From the NCBI GenBank assembly GCA_016987375.1, contig PJRA01000272.1, forward strand, positions 763,138 through 812,792: 49,655 nucleotides of DNA. Reading direction: 5' to 3'. The DNA is from Brachionus koreanus (Eukaryota > Rotifera > Eurotatoria > Ploima > Brachionidae). The notes beneath the pieces were generated by a model. It was not told where the DNA came from. It saw only the letters and a program-made list of their open reading frames with translations, and ran no database searches. Within the stretch, counting starts at the first letter, position 1, and each line of letters starts with the position of its first letter. The position numbers were made by a program, and so were the translations under genes. Positions 34,210 through 45,100 of this stretch are shown here, piece after piece.

Positions 34210-35412
34210 ATGAGCATTCGAGCTAATTTAATTCAAACTAGCAACGAGAATCGAGCTAGCGACTCGAGCCTGTCGGGCAGATACAATGTAAGAAACGAAG
34301 AGGATAAGTTTTTTAATTTACCTCAACAAGAAGTAAATTCAATAGGAGAGTCAGTAGAAGAAGAAGCATTGAATGAAAGAAGTAATCAAAATATTAATGA
34401 AGATGATGAGGAGAAGGAAGAGGAGATTCAGAGTCCAAAAAAGCCAAAAATAAAAATCAATAATCTTTTTAAGAAATTTAGAATATTAAAAAGATCCAAA
34501 CCGTTACAAACCGATTATGACAAAGTAAACGAGAATATAGAACAGAATTTTGAGAATCAAACTGAAGATCCAGGAGCTAACTATGTTTTGAATAAAAGTC
34601 AAGAACAAGAATCGATGCTAGAGAAAAATTTAAATGAAAATGCTGATTCTTGTAAAAGTCAAGAAACTAAAGAACTTTATTTCCAGAGAAAAATTCGGAA
34701 TTCAGGATTTTGGGGAAAAGTGGCAATACGAAAAGGCACATGGTTCGTTATTATAGGTTTAATATTTATGTCTATAGGTCTTACTGTCATATCTGTATTT
34801 TGGAGATGGTGGTACGGTCCAGCCGTTAACATTCCATGTCGTACAGCTGGCGTTACATTTTTGTCTCTCGGATTTTTGGCATTTTTGTTTGGTTTGATTA
34901 GTAATTGTATGATGGTACAGGATCCATTATCAAAACACTTTATCGGTTCTCCACCAAGGCCAGCTTCATGGGTACTTTTAGCATCAATTTTTGGACTTAC
35001 GATTGCATCTGATTTGATGACAATTTATTATACTTATTGGCACAATCGTTTTGTCAATAATCCAATGATAGCTGTGTCAATAATACTTTTCTTTTTTTCG
35101 CCTATTGCCTTTGTTTGGAGCATTTTAAAAAATTTTTCGGAACTGAAAAAAATGAGAATAAAATTTGACTCGGAGTATGCGAAAAAAATTCAACAAAGAA
35201 TATCTAAAAAAAATGAGAAAAAAAAAACTAAAAAAAAGCAAGAAAACTGCGAAGAAGAAGTTTTAGACGAAACTTTAAATGATGTAATGAATAACGATGA
35301 AGATTTTCAGCTAAATGACGAAACAACCAATTCCAAAATAGGATTTAGAGCAAAAAATTTGAAGCTAAAACCAAGAACAAACAATCCCGTATTCACAATT
35401 CCACCACAATGA
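34210..35412 (+). CDS. Four-pass membrane protein with long acidic N-tail, unrecognised
   Basis: Single open frame, 400 residues, lying in the spacer between the inverted arms. The N-terminal ~165 residues are hydrophilic: acidic runs (EDDEEKEEE at about 64-72) followed by a basic patch (KKPKIKINNLFKKFRILKR, 77-95). Four hydrophobic segments follow at about 177-198, 212-234, 253-275 and 284-305, with short loops. The C-tail is highly charged, with a Lys-rich run (about 330-343) and then acidic. Both tails are probably cytosolic. There is no signal peptide and no family I recognise. It resembles the tetraspan-with-tails layout of many uncharacterised TMEM proteins. No intron. Confidence 0.8.
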   Translation: MSIRANLIQTSNENRASDSSLSGRYNVRNEEDKFFNLPQQEVNSIGESVEEEALNERSNQNINEDDEEKEEEIQSPKKPKIKINNLFKKFRILKRSKPLQTDYDKVNENIEQNFENQTEDPGANYVLNKSQEQESMLEKNLNENADSCKSQETKELYFQRKIRNSGFWGKVAIRKGTWFVIIGLIFMSIGLTVISVFWRWWYGPAVNIPCRTAGVTFLSLGFLAFLFGLISNCMMVQDPLSKHFIGSPPRPASWVLLASIFGLTIASDLMTIYYTYWHNRFVNNPMIAVSIILFFFSPIAFVWSILKNFSELKKMRIKFDSEYAKKIQQRISKKNEKKKTKKKQENCEEEVLDETLNDVMNNDEDFQLNDETTNSKIGFRAKNLKLKPRTNNPVFTIPPQ

Positions 35413-35600
35413 AAATTTTTCTTTTGAACCAAAAGAGTTAATATTGAAAATAATTAGCATTATTGTTATATTTTATTAAATGTATTATTTAAATTAAATA
35501 TATGTAAATTATTTAATAAAATTAATTGACTAGTTTTAAAAAGATTATTTTATTAACAACCAATTTTCAACATTAAGAAAATTTGATTAATTTAAAGGAA
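35413..35600. other. 3' flank of the four-pass gene
   Basis: AT-rich; nothing further seen. Confidence 0.4.
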
Positions 35601-35603
35601 TTT

Positions 35604-35880
35604 AAATTTGATAAAATATCATTTTATTTTAAATGGGTCTTTTTTTCTAACTTTGAAGAGGGTTTAAGATAAGAAATCATAATTTCTAGTTCTTTTTAGT
35701 TGTAGCATATTTTTAATCATTGTCGCCTCTATAGTTTGCATTTTCTTTAGTTTTCGTCTGCTTAAGACATAGTTTTCTAATCCATAGGTTAGTATAGGTC
35801 TTATAAAAATTTTATACAGATGTATTTTAAGCTGAATATACATTTTATAACTACCGCAGTGCGTCTATGAAGCGCTCATA
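35604..35880 (-). mobile_element. Second-family LINE reverse-transcriptase tail
   Basis: On the minus strand (about 35835 to 35680) the frame reads YIQLKIHLYKIFIRPILTYG, then LENYVLSRRKLKKMQ and LQLKRTRN, the classic post-catalytic segment of another non-LTR retrotransposon family (L-Y-K-x-x-I-R-P-x-L-T-Y-G). It differs clearly from the LINE at 1-331. The adjoining 35604-35680 matches the repeat described at 35880-36122. Confidence 0.65.
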
Positions 35881-36122
35881 TTATACCATATTAATATTTT
35901 TTGTGAGATAAAAACTTTTCAAAACTAAGAAAATTATAAAAACAAATTAATTTAAATAAATTTGAATTTAATAAAATATTACTTTATTTTAAAAAGGTCT
36001 TAGAACTTTGAAGAGGGTTTAAGATAAGAGTCTTTTAATGTCTAATGTAAATTTTATATTTTGAAGATAATATTGAAGCAAATAATGATCTAGAAGAGAC
36101 TTATCATGATAAGCAGAATCAT
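35880..36122. repeat. Old diverged duplicate of the right-arm inner sequence
   Basis: Aligns by eye with 36789-37050 ('catattaatatt...ttttcaaaa...aaataaatttgaatttaataaaatat...gaagagggtttaagataag...tctagaagagactt'). Many substitutions and small indels separate them, so it is far older than the near-perfect arms. A shorter part also occurs at 35604-35690, and 36640-36760 resembles 37040-37160. Confidence 0.6.
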
Positions 36123-36222
36123 TCATAATAATAATAATACTTAAAATTCTACCGTAAACTTAGTTTAACTAAATTGACAAAGCAGGGCGAATAACATAGT
36201 CCCGCTATAATAGACTTCATTT
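36123..36222 (-). mobile_element. 3' end of the LINE family seen at 24680-25140
   Basis: Minus-strand copy of the LINE 3' UTR: the AAT microsatellite tail (36126-36138), then the hairpin region CTTAGTTTAACTAAATTGAC and the 'caaagcaggg...tagtcccgc' segment matching 25033-25136. It is severely 5'-truncated. Confidence 0.75.
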
Positions 36223-36874
36223 TTTAGTTTATTTCTACCGACATTATTAAATTGGTTGAGCTTCCTATTTAAATGTTACCATTACACAATAAAATTGATA
36301 ATTATGCTTCATTTTTTATTTTTTTTTTCAGATATATTTATTTAAAAATCTATTTTCCATTTATTAATAATTAGTTTATGTTTTGCGTTTATTTTTTAAT
36401 TCATTTTAAATTATTCGGATTTCGCTTTTAAGAAAAATCGCCAATAACAGAAAAAGCTCTGAAAGAAAAAAAGATTCTTGTTCTTTTTTATCTAATAATT
36501 TCTCTAAGATTAAGGAAATCACTTTTTTTTTAAATTTAGTAAACCAGAGACTTTTCACTTTTCTTATTTTTTTTTAATTCTACCGATATTATCAAGTGTG
36601 TTTTTGAACTGGTTGATCAAAATTGCTGTGATTTTAATAACAAGATTATTTAATTACTCAATATATTTAAATGATAAAAACAAACAGTTGAATTAATTAT
36701 TTTTAAAATAAAAAAATAAATTGATCCTCTTTAATTTTTGATTCATTATGACATTATGATTTAAATCAATCGAATATCATTTTATTATCATATTAATATT
36801 AAAATGATACTTTGTAAGATAAGAAAAATTTTTCAAAATAAAAAACTTAAAATAAATTAATTAAAATAAATTTG
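36223..36874. other. AT-rich spacer, right part
   Basis: No gene. It contains the older repeat remnants noted above and ends where the right arm begins at 36875. Confidence 0.5.
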
Positions 36875-38591
36875 AATTTAATAAAATATCATTTTATTTT
36901 TAAAGGATTCTTTTCCTTCTAACTATGAAGAAGGTTTAAGATAAGAAAATTAAATGTCTTTTGTAAGTTTTAATTTTTGAATATAATATTGAAAAAATAA
37001 TAATCTAGAACAGACTTAACCTGATAAGCAAAATCATTTTTATAACGAGATTATTTAATAACACAATAAATTTAAATGAAAAAACATTTATTTTAATAGT
37101 TAAATTGAAAACAGAAAAAAAATTAATTAAAAATGAATTTTTTTTTTGATTCATTATAACCTTGACAAAAAAAGATCAATCTATGCTTATAAAATAAGAT
37201 TTAATCTTTGTTTAATGATAGAAAGCTTTTGAAGTACATCCAAGAGGATTGTTTCGAACAAATTCACATCTTTGAGTTGCTTCATTAAAATATTGAGCTT
37301 CACCGACAAACGGACATGAATAAGTTTTTCTTTGATAACCATGAACACAAGCATGAAAAACATCACAAAAATTGTTATCTCTGTAATGACCAGACGGTTT
37401 ACCCAAACAATTGAAAGTAACACCACCGAGAATATTCTCAATAATCACTTGACCATTTGTTGCAATTGTAGGTTGTTGTATTTGAAAAGGCCTTTGAACA
37501 GACAAAGGCTGAACAGATTGATGAGTGAATACAATTGGATTTGGCAATGGAATAGGTTGAAATTGAATATGAGTTTGTTGGGGTTGATGAAATATTGGAC
37601 GAATCGGTGCTTGATTGAGATATAAATTCTTAGCAGGTTCTAACTTTTGATTTTGTTGTAAATTGTTCCAATTACTATATTGGAAAGATGATTGAAATGA
37701 GTTTAAATAGTTGTTTGGAATTGCATGTATGTTTCCTAATGCAACAAGTAAAAAAGCGATTTTAAAAAACATTATATTTTGTTTTTCTAATTCAATTTCT
37801 ATTTTTGATTTCCCTTTTTTTTTAGGATATCCAAATTGACAATTTATACTCAACCAAAAGAGTAGAAGCTAATCTTTAACTCATGAGTTTATTTAACGAA
37901 TGAAAACGAAAAAAAAAATTTCATAAACATTCTTAAAATTAGATCTATGTAAAATAAAAATTAGATTTAAAGATTAATGGTCACATAATTTCGTTTATGA
38001 ATACTTTGTAATTTGTTTTTTATTAAAAATTTTAAAGCTCTAAGTTTAGATTATATTGAGCTATTTATTCAACTTATTTTGGTTGTTTAATTTTTTTCAA
38101 TTTAATTAAAAGACAAATAAAGAAATAAACAATAAGATTTGAAATTTTATAATATTCAAAAAGTCAACGTTTTGAGATTGACCGGTTACCCATGAGTTTT
38201 TTTTTAAATTTCATAATATGTTTAATAGAAAAATTTATTTTAAAAAATTAATAAAATAAGAATGAGTTGATTTTGAAATAAATTATTTGAACTCAATAAT
38301 TTGGATATGACAAAACAGGCACGACAGCTTTCTTTAATTGGGTTCCAATTCTACCAGCTCTGCCAGCATAAATAGTAGCAATGAGAGCAGTTATTAGAGC
38401 AAGTACTGAAAATGCTAAATTAGCTCCTGTTACACCATTGCTTATTGATCCACTATTTGCTCCAATATTGTTTATAGCTAGAACTCGAACCTCGGGTCTA
38501 AATGGAACTATTAATCTACGGTAATAGTTAAGCATAATTGAATAATATATTATTAGAAATATACTGAATAAAAAAGAGAATAATGAAAAGG
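36875..38591 (-). repeat. Right arm of the 1717 bp inverted repeat
   Basis: Mirror of 31530-33246 about the point 35060.5. Unlike the left arm, the sequence beyond its outer end continues the membrane-protein gene without a break, and the sequence inside its inner end continues an old local repeat. Both facts mark this side as the original locus. Confidence 0.93.
37212..37772 (-). CDS. Secreted chitin-binding (peritrophin-type) protein, right copy
   Basis: Protein of 186 residues identical to that at 32349-32909: signal peptide, Gln/Pro-rich linker and one CBM14 domain with six Cys. It lies about 520 bp downstream of the multi-pass membrane gene in the same orientation. The 440 bp between them is also duplicated, so the two copies probably share their proximal promoter and may be expressed alike. 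Confidence 0.9.
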   Translation of the reverse strand: MFFKIAFLLVALGNIHAIPNNYLNSFQSSFQYSNWNNLQQNQKLEPAKNLYLNQAPIRPIFHQPQQTHIQFQPIPLPNPIVFTHQSVQPLSVQRPFQIQQPTIATNGQVIIENILGGVTFNCLGKPSGHYRDNNFCDVFHACVHGYQRKTYSCPFVGEAQYFNEATQRCEFVRNNPLGCTSKAFYH

Positions 38592-38970
38592 CAAAAAATG
38601 AAAATATTGTTGAATATGATTTTCTGTATGCCGAGACAATGCCGCTTATGCCAGCGATCATTATCAGTAGACCAAATTGACTTCCAGGATATGTCCATGG
38701 CCAAAAGTGCCATTGTTCTAGTGCTAAGAATTGTCCAGTTGTCGAAGGCGGATTTCCAACCCCTCCCAATGCCATTAAAAAAATTGTCAGGTTTAAGCCA
38801 ATTATTCCATTGTTATACAATCCATTATAAATACGAACAATTTCCAATATTTGTATTAGAGTTCCCAAAACAACTAGAAAACCACCTAGACCTAATGGTA
38901 CAAGGCCCCATTTTCGCCATAATGGATTATCGTACTCAATTGCTTGTTTTGGTACAGAATTAACAATCAT
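38293..38970 (-). CDS. Multi-pass membrane protein, 225 aa, unrecognised
   Basis: Single-exon frame from ATG at 38970. Hydrophobic segments lie at about 22-46, 52-70 (weaker, followed by a GGVGNPPSTTG loop), 97-114, 121-145 and 183-202, so four or five membrane passes. A Gly-rich start and a Trp-rich loop (QWHFWPWTYPG, about 86-96) are notable. There is no signal peptide and no family I recognise; the layout recalls claudin-like or MS4A-like small tetraspan proteins without their key motifs. Its 3' 299 bases lie inside the right inverted arm and are duplicated, truncated, at 31530-31828. Confidence 0.75.
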   Translation of the reverse strand: MIVNSVPKQAIEYDNPLWRKWGLVPLGLGGFLVVLGTLIQILEIVRIYNGLYNNGIIGLNLTIFLMALGGVGNPPSTTGQFLALEQWHFWPWTYPGSQFGLLIMIAGISGIVSAYRKSYSTIFSFFAFSLFSFLFSIFLIIYYSIMLNYYRRLIVPFRPEVRVLAINNIGANSGSISNGVTGANLAFSVLALITALIATIYAGRAGRIGTQLKKAVVPVLSYPNY

Positions 38971-39185
38971 CTTGTAAAAATAATGAACACTGCTAGTAAT
39001 TCAGGGAGCTAGTAATTAAAGAAAAATAAAAATAAAAAATTTCGTCATTAATTTTATTTTAAAAAAATTTGACCAAAAATTCTTAAACTAAAGAGAAAAT
39101 TTTAAAAAAATCTCGGCCATTAAACTAATTATCTAAAAATATCCTTTAATTTTATCTTAAAATAAAAACAAAAATTCAGACTTCC

Positions 39186-42100
39186 TTAATTACACACTTG
39201 GCACGTCTTAGGACATAGTTCTTTGACGGTTTTTCCATTAAAGTATCCGAATTGACATAAAGAAGAAAGTCGAGTACAAAGTGGATCATTATCTACACAA
39301 GTACTATCGTTCACATTTCGCTCACACAAGTCACCAACAAAACCAGTAGCACATTCACAAATGTAACTTTCATTGTTTTCCTCTATTGAAAGACATGTTC
39401 CACCATTTTTGCACGGACTGCTGGCGCATCGATTCCTAGTTTGACAATTTTTACCACTGTACTCGTTTGTACATCTGCATTTGTAGTCCGTGGGTGAATT
39501 CGGACTGAATTCTGGTACTCCATTATTAAGACAAGGATTGTATTGATCTTTAGAACAAATATTTAAAATAAGCTAAATTAAATTGATAATTAAAATTTTT
39601 TAAAATATGATAAAAAAATTATTAAGAAAGGAATTTGTCTAAAATTAAAAATTTCCAAGAGGTAATATACTTTTTGTTTGTACCAGGTTGTTTCTTCAAG
39701 ATAACGCTATACTTAAAAAAAGCCCAAATCTTTCTCCTTCTGATTGCTATCTTATTCGCTAAATGGCTCATTTTTTTTTATAGACGGAATTTTACTAACC
39801 AAGAAGAATTTGAAGAAGCATGTAATGAGTATTTTGGCTCGAAAAGCCGTGAATGGTCCAAGAGATAAATCGAACTACTAGCTGATAGATAAATAGCTAG
39901 TAGTTAGATAGATATAGACAACAGACCTAGATATTTTGAAGATTAGCTAACTATAGCTTTTTTATAAATTGGACAGAGTTAAAATATCATAATGTAAAAT
40001 CTAACAACGAAAATGAATTCATTTTGGCAAAATTTTCAATTAAAAAATTTAATTAGAAAATATCATGTAGGAAGATGTTTTTTTGACTGATCTATAAGGC
40101 TAAATGACAGCCTTTTCAATTTTATAAAGTGTTGAAAATTTACTCCAATCGGTTGATAAAATTTTAATCGACTGGATTTTTCAATCAATTTATAATAAGC
40201 TTAATTTTTTTAAAAAAAAACTTCGTCGGTTTCAAATATTTATTTGGTCAATTAATGCTCTTAAAATGTGTATTTTAGCTTTAAATTACTTGAAATTTGT
40301 TTTATTAATATATGTTTAAAATTAGAGGAAAATACACAATCAATTTGAAAAATTGAAAATCGACTACAAACACTAATTTTAGATCTTTTTTTTTAATCAA
40401 TATTTTACATTATCGAAAAAATTTTTTGACTTTGTTTGGTTGTTAGGATTATTTTTATTTCATTAACTTTGTTTTTAAGAGAAAAAATTCGTTGACAGTT
40501 TGAGTCAGGTCTGAATTTGAATTTTTGACTTTTACTTTTGATCAATTCTGAACATAATATTTAATAATTAATTAAACATTTAAAAAAACTTAACTTTCCC
40601 AGCTAAAAAAATTCGATTAATAAGTTATTTTCATTATATGTAAAACACGACTCAAAAAAAAAATTTCAATTTTTGACAATTAAAATTTTCTAAAATAAAA
40701 TACATTTAAAAATAAACTGCAAAAATGGTGCATCAAAGTATGTTGTTCCATCAACAATCGATTTAAATTTTATTCATGTTTTATTTTTTTGCCTTTTTAC
40801 ATGAGAAAAATATTTCAAGCAAATAAGGTGCAAAAAAAATATTTATTATTTTTAAATAAATTTTCTTTTAATTTAATAAAATTTAATTCATCAAAAAAAA
40901 TGAATTTAGTTCGATTTGTACTTGAATTTAGCAAAACTCTAAATATCAACAAAATACTTTTCAAAATTTATTAAAAAATCTTTAACCAAACAAATAAACT
41001 TTAATATTTCTATTTAATTTTTAATCAAATATTGAATCTTAATTTTTACAAAAAAAAACCCTACTAAATTATAAAGGCTCTGCTCTTGATAATTTATATT
41101 TTTTGAATTTTTCTTAGTCAACTATTCTATGAAACAATTTTTAGAAATATTATGGAATTATTACGCTAAAAATAAAAAATTGCTTTGAACAAAATAAATA
41201 AAATTAAAATATCTACAAAAACTTTTTCAAATATAATTTCAAAATCAATAATAATTGATAAAAAAAGATATTTTGAATTATTCAACAATAATGGTCGCAG
41301 ATTTAAGTATTAAAATGAAATGTAATTTTAAGTAGATCAATCTTCAAAATTACAAAATAAGACTAACTTTCACAATTACGTCCAGTATATCCTGCAAAAC
41401 ATGTACAGATATAGCCCTCTATTGATGATGATATTGGACGACAAGTTCCATTATTACATAGGTTTTGTGTTGTACACAAACTTGTTTGGAAAGCACATGT
41501 TAAACCAGAATAGCCAGCCAAACAAGTACAAAATTTGGCTCCTTCTTCATTTATTTGACAGATACCATTCTGACCACAATAATCTGTTTCATCAGCACAT
41601 AAATCTCCTATAATTTTAAAATAATCAAACAGGAGAAATAAATAACACAATAATACTAAATTGGCAGAGAGTTCCTCCAAAGCCCGAAGAACAACGGCAT
41701 ATATAACCAAGCTCAGATGTTACTAAAGGTCGACAATTTGCTCCATTTTGACATTGGTTATTTAGACATGGATCATCTTTTAAAAAAATGAGACAATCTT
41801 TAAAAAAATTAAAATTCAAATACTGTTGAAGTCAAGTGGATAAGAAATTGAGCTTGAAAGTTCATAAGGGAATGTCTGATTTGTAGCCAAACAAGTAATG
41901 TTTTTGATTGAAAATTTAGAAGCGAATCCTGGATGTAATTTAACAATTATAACTGCTTGGCAAACATCTGATGAATCACAGATGTTAAGTGGATTTGTTG
42001 ATCCAGTAGCAGAAGAAGCAACAAGTGGAAGATTGGCACCAGAAGATGAATCGAAAATACGAAGATTAACCGAAGGCCTAGAATTGATAGCTGTACATGA

Positions 42101-45100
42101 AATTGTTAATTCTGGTAAATTTCCAAAGGAAATTATTTCGCCAGGTCGAAGATTTTTGTTATTTATAGACATTGATAACAAAGGATTTGATTTAACATAA
42201 ATAAAACTAGTAGATTGAAGTAATTGATTATCAATAAGCGAAAAACATGAAAAATTTCCAGAATCAATGCGTTGAACATTGAATAGAGTAAGTCGGTTTC
42301 CATTAATTCCATTAAAATATTTAGATTCGGCAGCTAAACGAAAAAAATTAAAATTAGAAATAAAAAAAATAAATAAAAAAAGAGAGATTACTTATTATTT
42401 CGTTATTAAAAGACCAATATAATGAATTTTGAAATTTACAATCAATAGTAAAATCAGCACCTTGTAATGCTGCAGTAAAAAAGAAACTATCAAATGAAGG
42501 TTCAATATTGGGAATTGAAAAAGTCGAAGTCGAAGTTGTTGTCGTTGTAGTTGTTGTTGTGGTAGTCGGTGTTGTAGTTGTGGTGGTAGTTGTAGTTGAA
42601 GTTGAAATTGTGGTTGAAGAGGTCGATGTTGTTGTTGTGGTGGTAGTTGTAGTTGTGGTTGTAGTGGTCGGTGTTGTTGGTGTGGTGGTAATTGTAGCTG
42701 TGGTGGTAGTTGTAGTTGTAGTTGTAGTAGTCGGTGTTGTTGTTGTGGTGGTAGTGGTCGGTGTTGTTGTTGTGGTTGGTGTGGTGGAAGTTGTCGGTAC
42801 TGTTGTAGTTGTAGTGGTCGTTGTGGTGGTAGTTGTAGTTGTGGTTGTAGTGGTCGGTGTTGTTGGTGTGGTGGTAGTTGTAGTTGTAGTTGTAGTGGTC
42901 GGTGTTGTTGTTGTGGTTGGTGTGGTGGTAGTTGTCGGCACTGTTGTAGTTGTAGTGGTCGTTGTGGTGGTAGTTGTCGGTACTGTTGTAGTTGTAGTGG
43001 TCGTTGTAGTAGTCGATGTTGTACTTGTGGTTGTAGTGGTTGGTGTTGTTGTTGTGGTTGTAGTGGTCGGTGTTGTTGTTGTTGTGGTAGTGGTCGGTGT
43101 TGTTGTTGTTGTGGTAGTGGTCGGTGTTGTTGTTGTGGTTGGTGTTGTTGTTGTGGTTGGTGTGGTGGTAGTTGTCGGTACTGTTGTAGTTGTAGTAGTC
43201 GATGTTGTACTTGTGGTTGTAGTGGTCGGTGTTGTTGTTGTGGTGGTAGTGGTCGGTGTTGTTGGTGTAGTGGTAATTGTAGCTGTGGTGGTAGTTGTAG
43301 TTGTAGTTGTAGTTGTAGTAGTCGGTGTTGTTGTTGTGGTGGTAGTGGTCGGTGTTGTTGTTGTGGTAGTAGTTGTAGTTGAAGCTGGGGTTGTAGTGGT
43401 TGGTACTGTTGTTGTGGTGGTAGTTGTAGCTGTGGTGGTAGTTGTAGTTGTAGTTGTAGTAGTCGGCGTTGTTGTTGTTGTGGTAGTGGTCGGTGTTGTT
43501 GTTGTGGTGGTAGTGGTCGGTGTTGTTGTTGTGGTAGTAGTTGTAGTTGAAGCTGGGGTTGTAGTGGTTGGTACTGTTGTTGTGGTGGTAGTTGTAGTTG
43601 AAGCTGTGGTAGTCGATGATGTTGTGCTTGTTATGGTTGGTATTGTGGTAGATGTTGATAATTCATTTCTTACTTCAACATCTCTTGTAATTATGCTTTC
43701 TAAAGCATAATTTATCTCAGTACTCTCTGCCTTACACGATAACGAATCCAGATTATTAAATTTTGTATCATTATTGAATTTAAAATCAACAAGAAGAAAA
43801 TTTGTAAATGTTCCTAATGTTTCATTTTTTCTTTTGTCAAATACTGTTATCTGATTTTCAGTTAATGATTCAAGTGTATTTGTATCATAGATACTTAAGC
43901 TAACATCTGGTTTTGAATTTAAAGAAGCACATATAATTTGATAGTTATTGTTTGAATATGTATTTGTCAATCTTATTACATCATTTTCATTAATTATTCT
44001 ATTATCAACAGCAATTGTGATTGTTGGTCTTATTTTAGTGTAAAAAAAATAATTTCTAATTAATTTAAATCCTCCCGATTCTGTATAGCCACATCCATAA
44101 TATTCCTCATCGCTTAAAAATACTTGAGCAAAATTTAGTCTTCTCCCTTCATCAGATATACTAACTCTTTGATCGAGATCTACAGAAAAAAGACCATTTT
44201 TATTGCTTGTTTGAAGCCAGCTAACATCCGACCTCGTTGTCTCACAATCAAGAAAAAATGACTCTCCTATAAAGGCTTGTGCTAGCGTTGCATTTGGTAT
44301 AAGAATCGAAACTTCTGGGACTGTTATGTTTACAATTCTTTCAGTTGTTACAGATATATTTAAAATCCCTTCGTTTCCATTAGCACTGCAAATTATAGAT
44401 TTCATGTTATTGAATCGTTGATCATTCTTGAAAGAGAAATCCACTTGTAAAGTGTTTGTGCATAACCTAAAATTACATTCTTTCAAAAGTACTGAATTTT
44501 CGGGTTTTGCTAGTTCGATTAAGGTATCTGAATCATAAATTTTTATATTAACATCAGGTTTTGATAGAGTTGATGAACAAACTATTTGATAAATTCTATT
44601 TGAATCATCATTTATTAAGTTGACTGTTGTCTTTTCATCGATTGAGGTTCCATTTACAAAGAAATTTAAAGAGGGTACGACTAAATAAAAATTTTCAATT
44701 AATAAAATAAACAAGTGAATAATTATTAACTTTTTTTTTATAACTTTCTTATTCACATATATATTTTAAATACAAAATTAAAAATAATCTTTATTTATTT
44801 TTATTATTTTAATATTTTAATTTCAAAGTGTCTAATAACATCCATCCACAATTTATTTTCCTTTTAGTTATAAAACCAATAATAGAAAAACAAAGAAAAA
44901 ATAAACGGTATGTTAATTTTATATTGATTAAATTACTGAATAAAGCACCAATTTTATTGAATGTATTATTTTTCAATGGCATCAAAAAGATTTCTTTATA
45001 CAAATAGAAATTAAGATGTATTATAAAATTTCAAAAACAATATAATTAGCATCAAAAAATAAAGATAGACTAAAAAAATTAATTATTTTGAATTATATTC

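Noticed and set aside
38583..38963. 126-residue plus-strand frame
   Set aside because: Antisense of the 225-residue membrane protein. The minus strand gives regular hydrophobic segments and its 3' end is the duplicated part.
42522..43658. Possible CRISPR-like array because of regular repeats
   Set aside because: The repeat is a degenerate triplet minisatellite without constant repeats and unique spacers, in a eukaryotic coding exon.
42508..43710. 400-residue Val/Gly open frame on the plus strand
   Set aside because: It is the antisense of the Thr-codon minisatellite; a GTN triplet repeat has no stops, and the opposite strand has the gene context, splice sites and flanking Ig/EGF domains.
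44681..44756. An N-terminal hydrophobic leader (KKKLIIIHLFILLI) just before the large Ig/mucin exon, suggesting a separate gene start
   Set aside because: The frame there begins with GTG, not ATG, and a good TTTAG acceptor in the right phase joins this exon to 47068-47364. An alternative start remains only a remote option.
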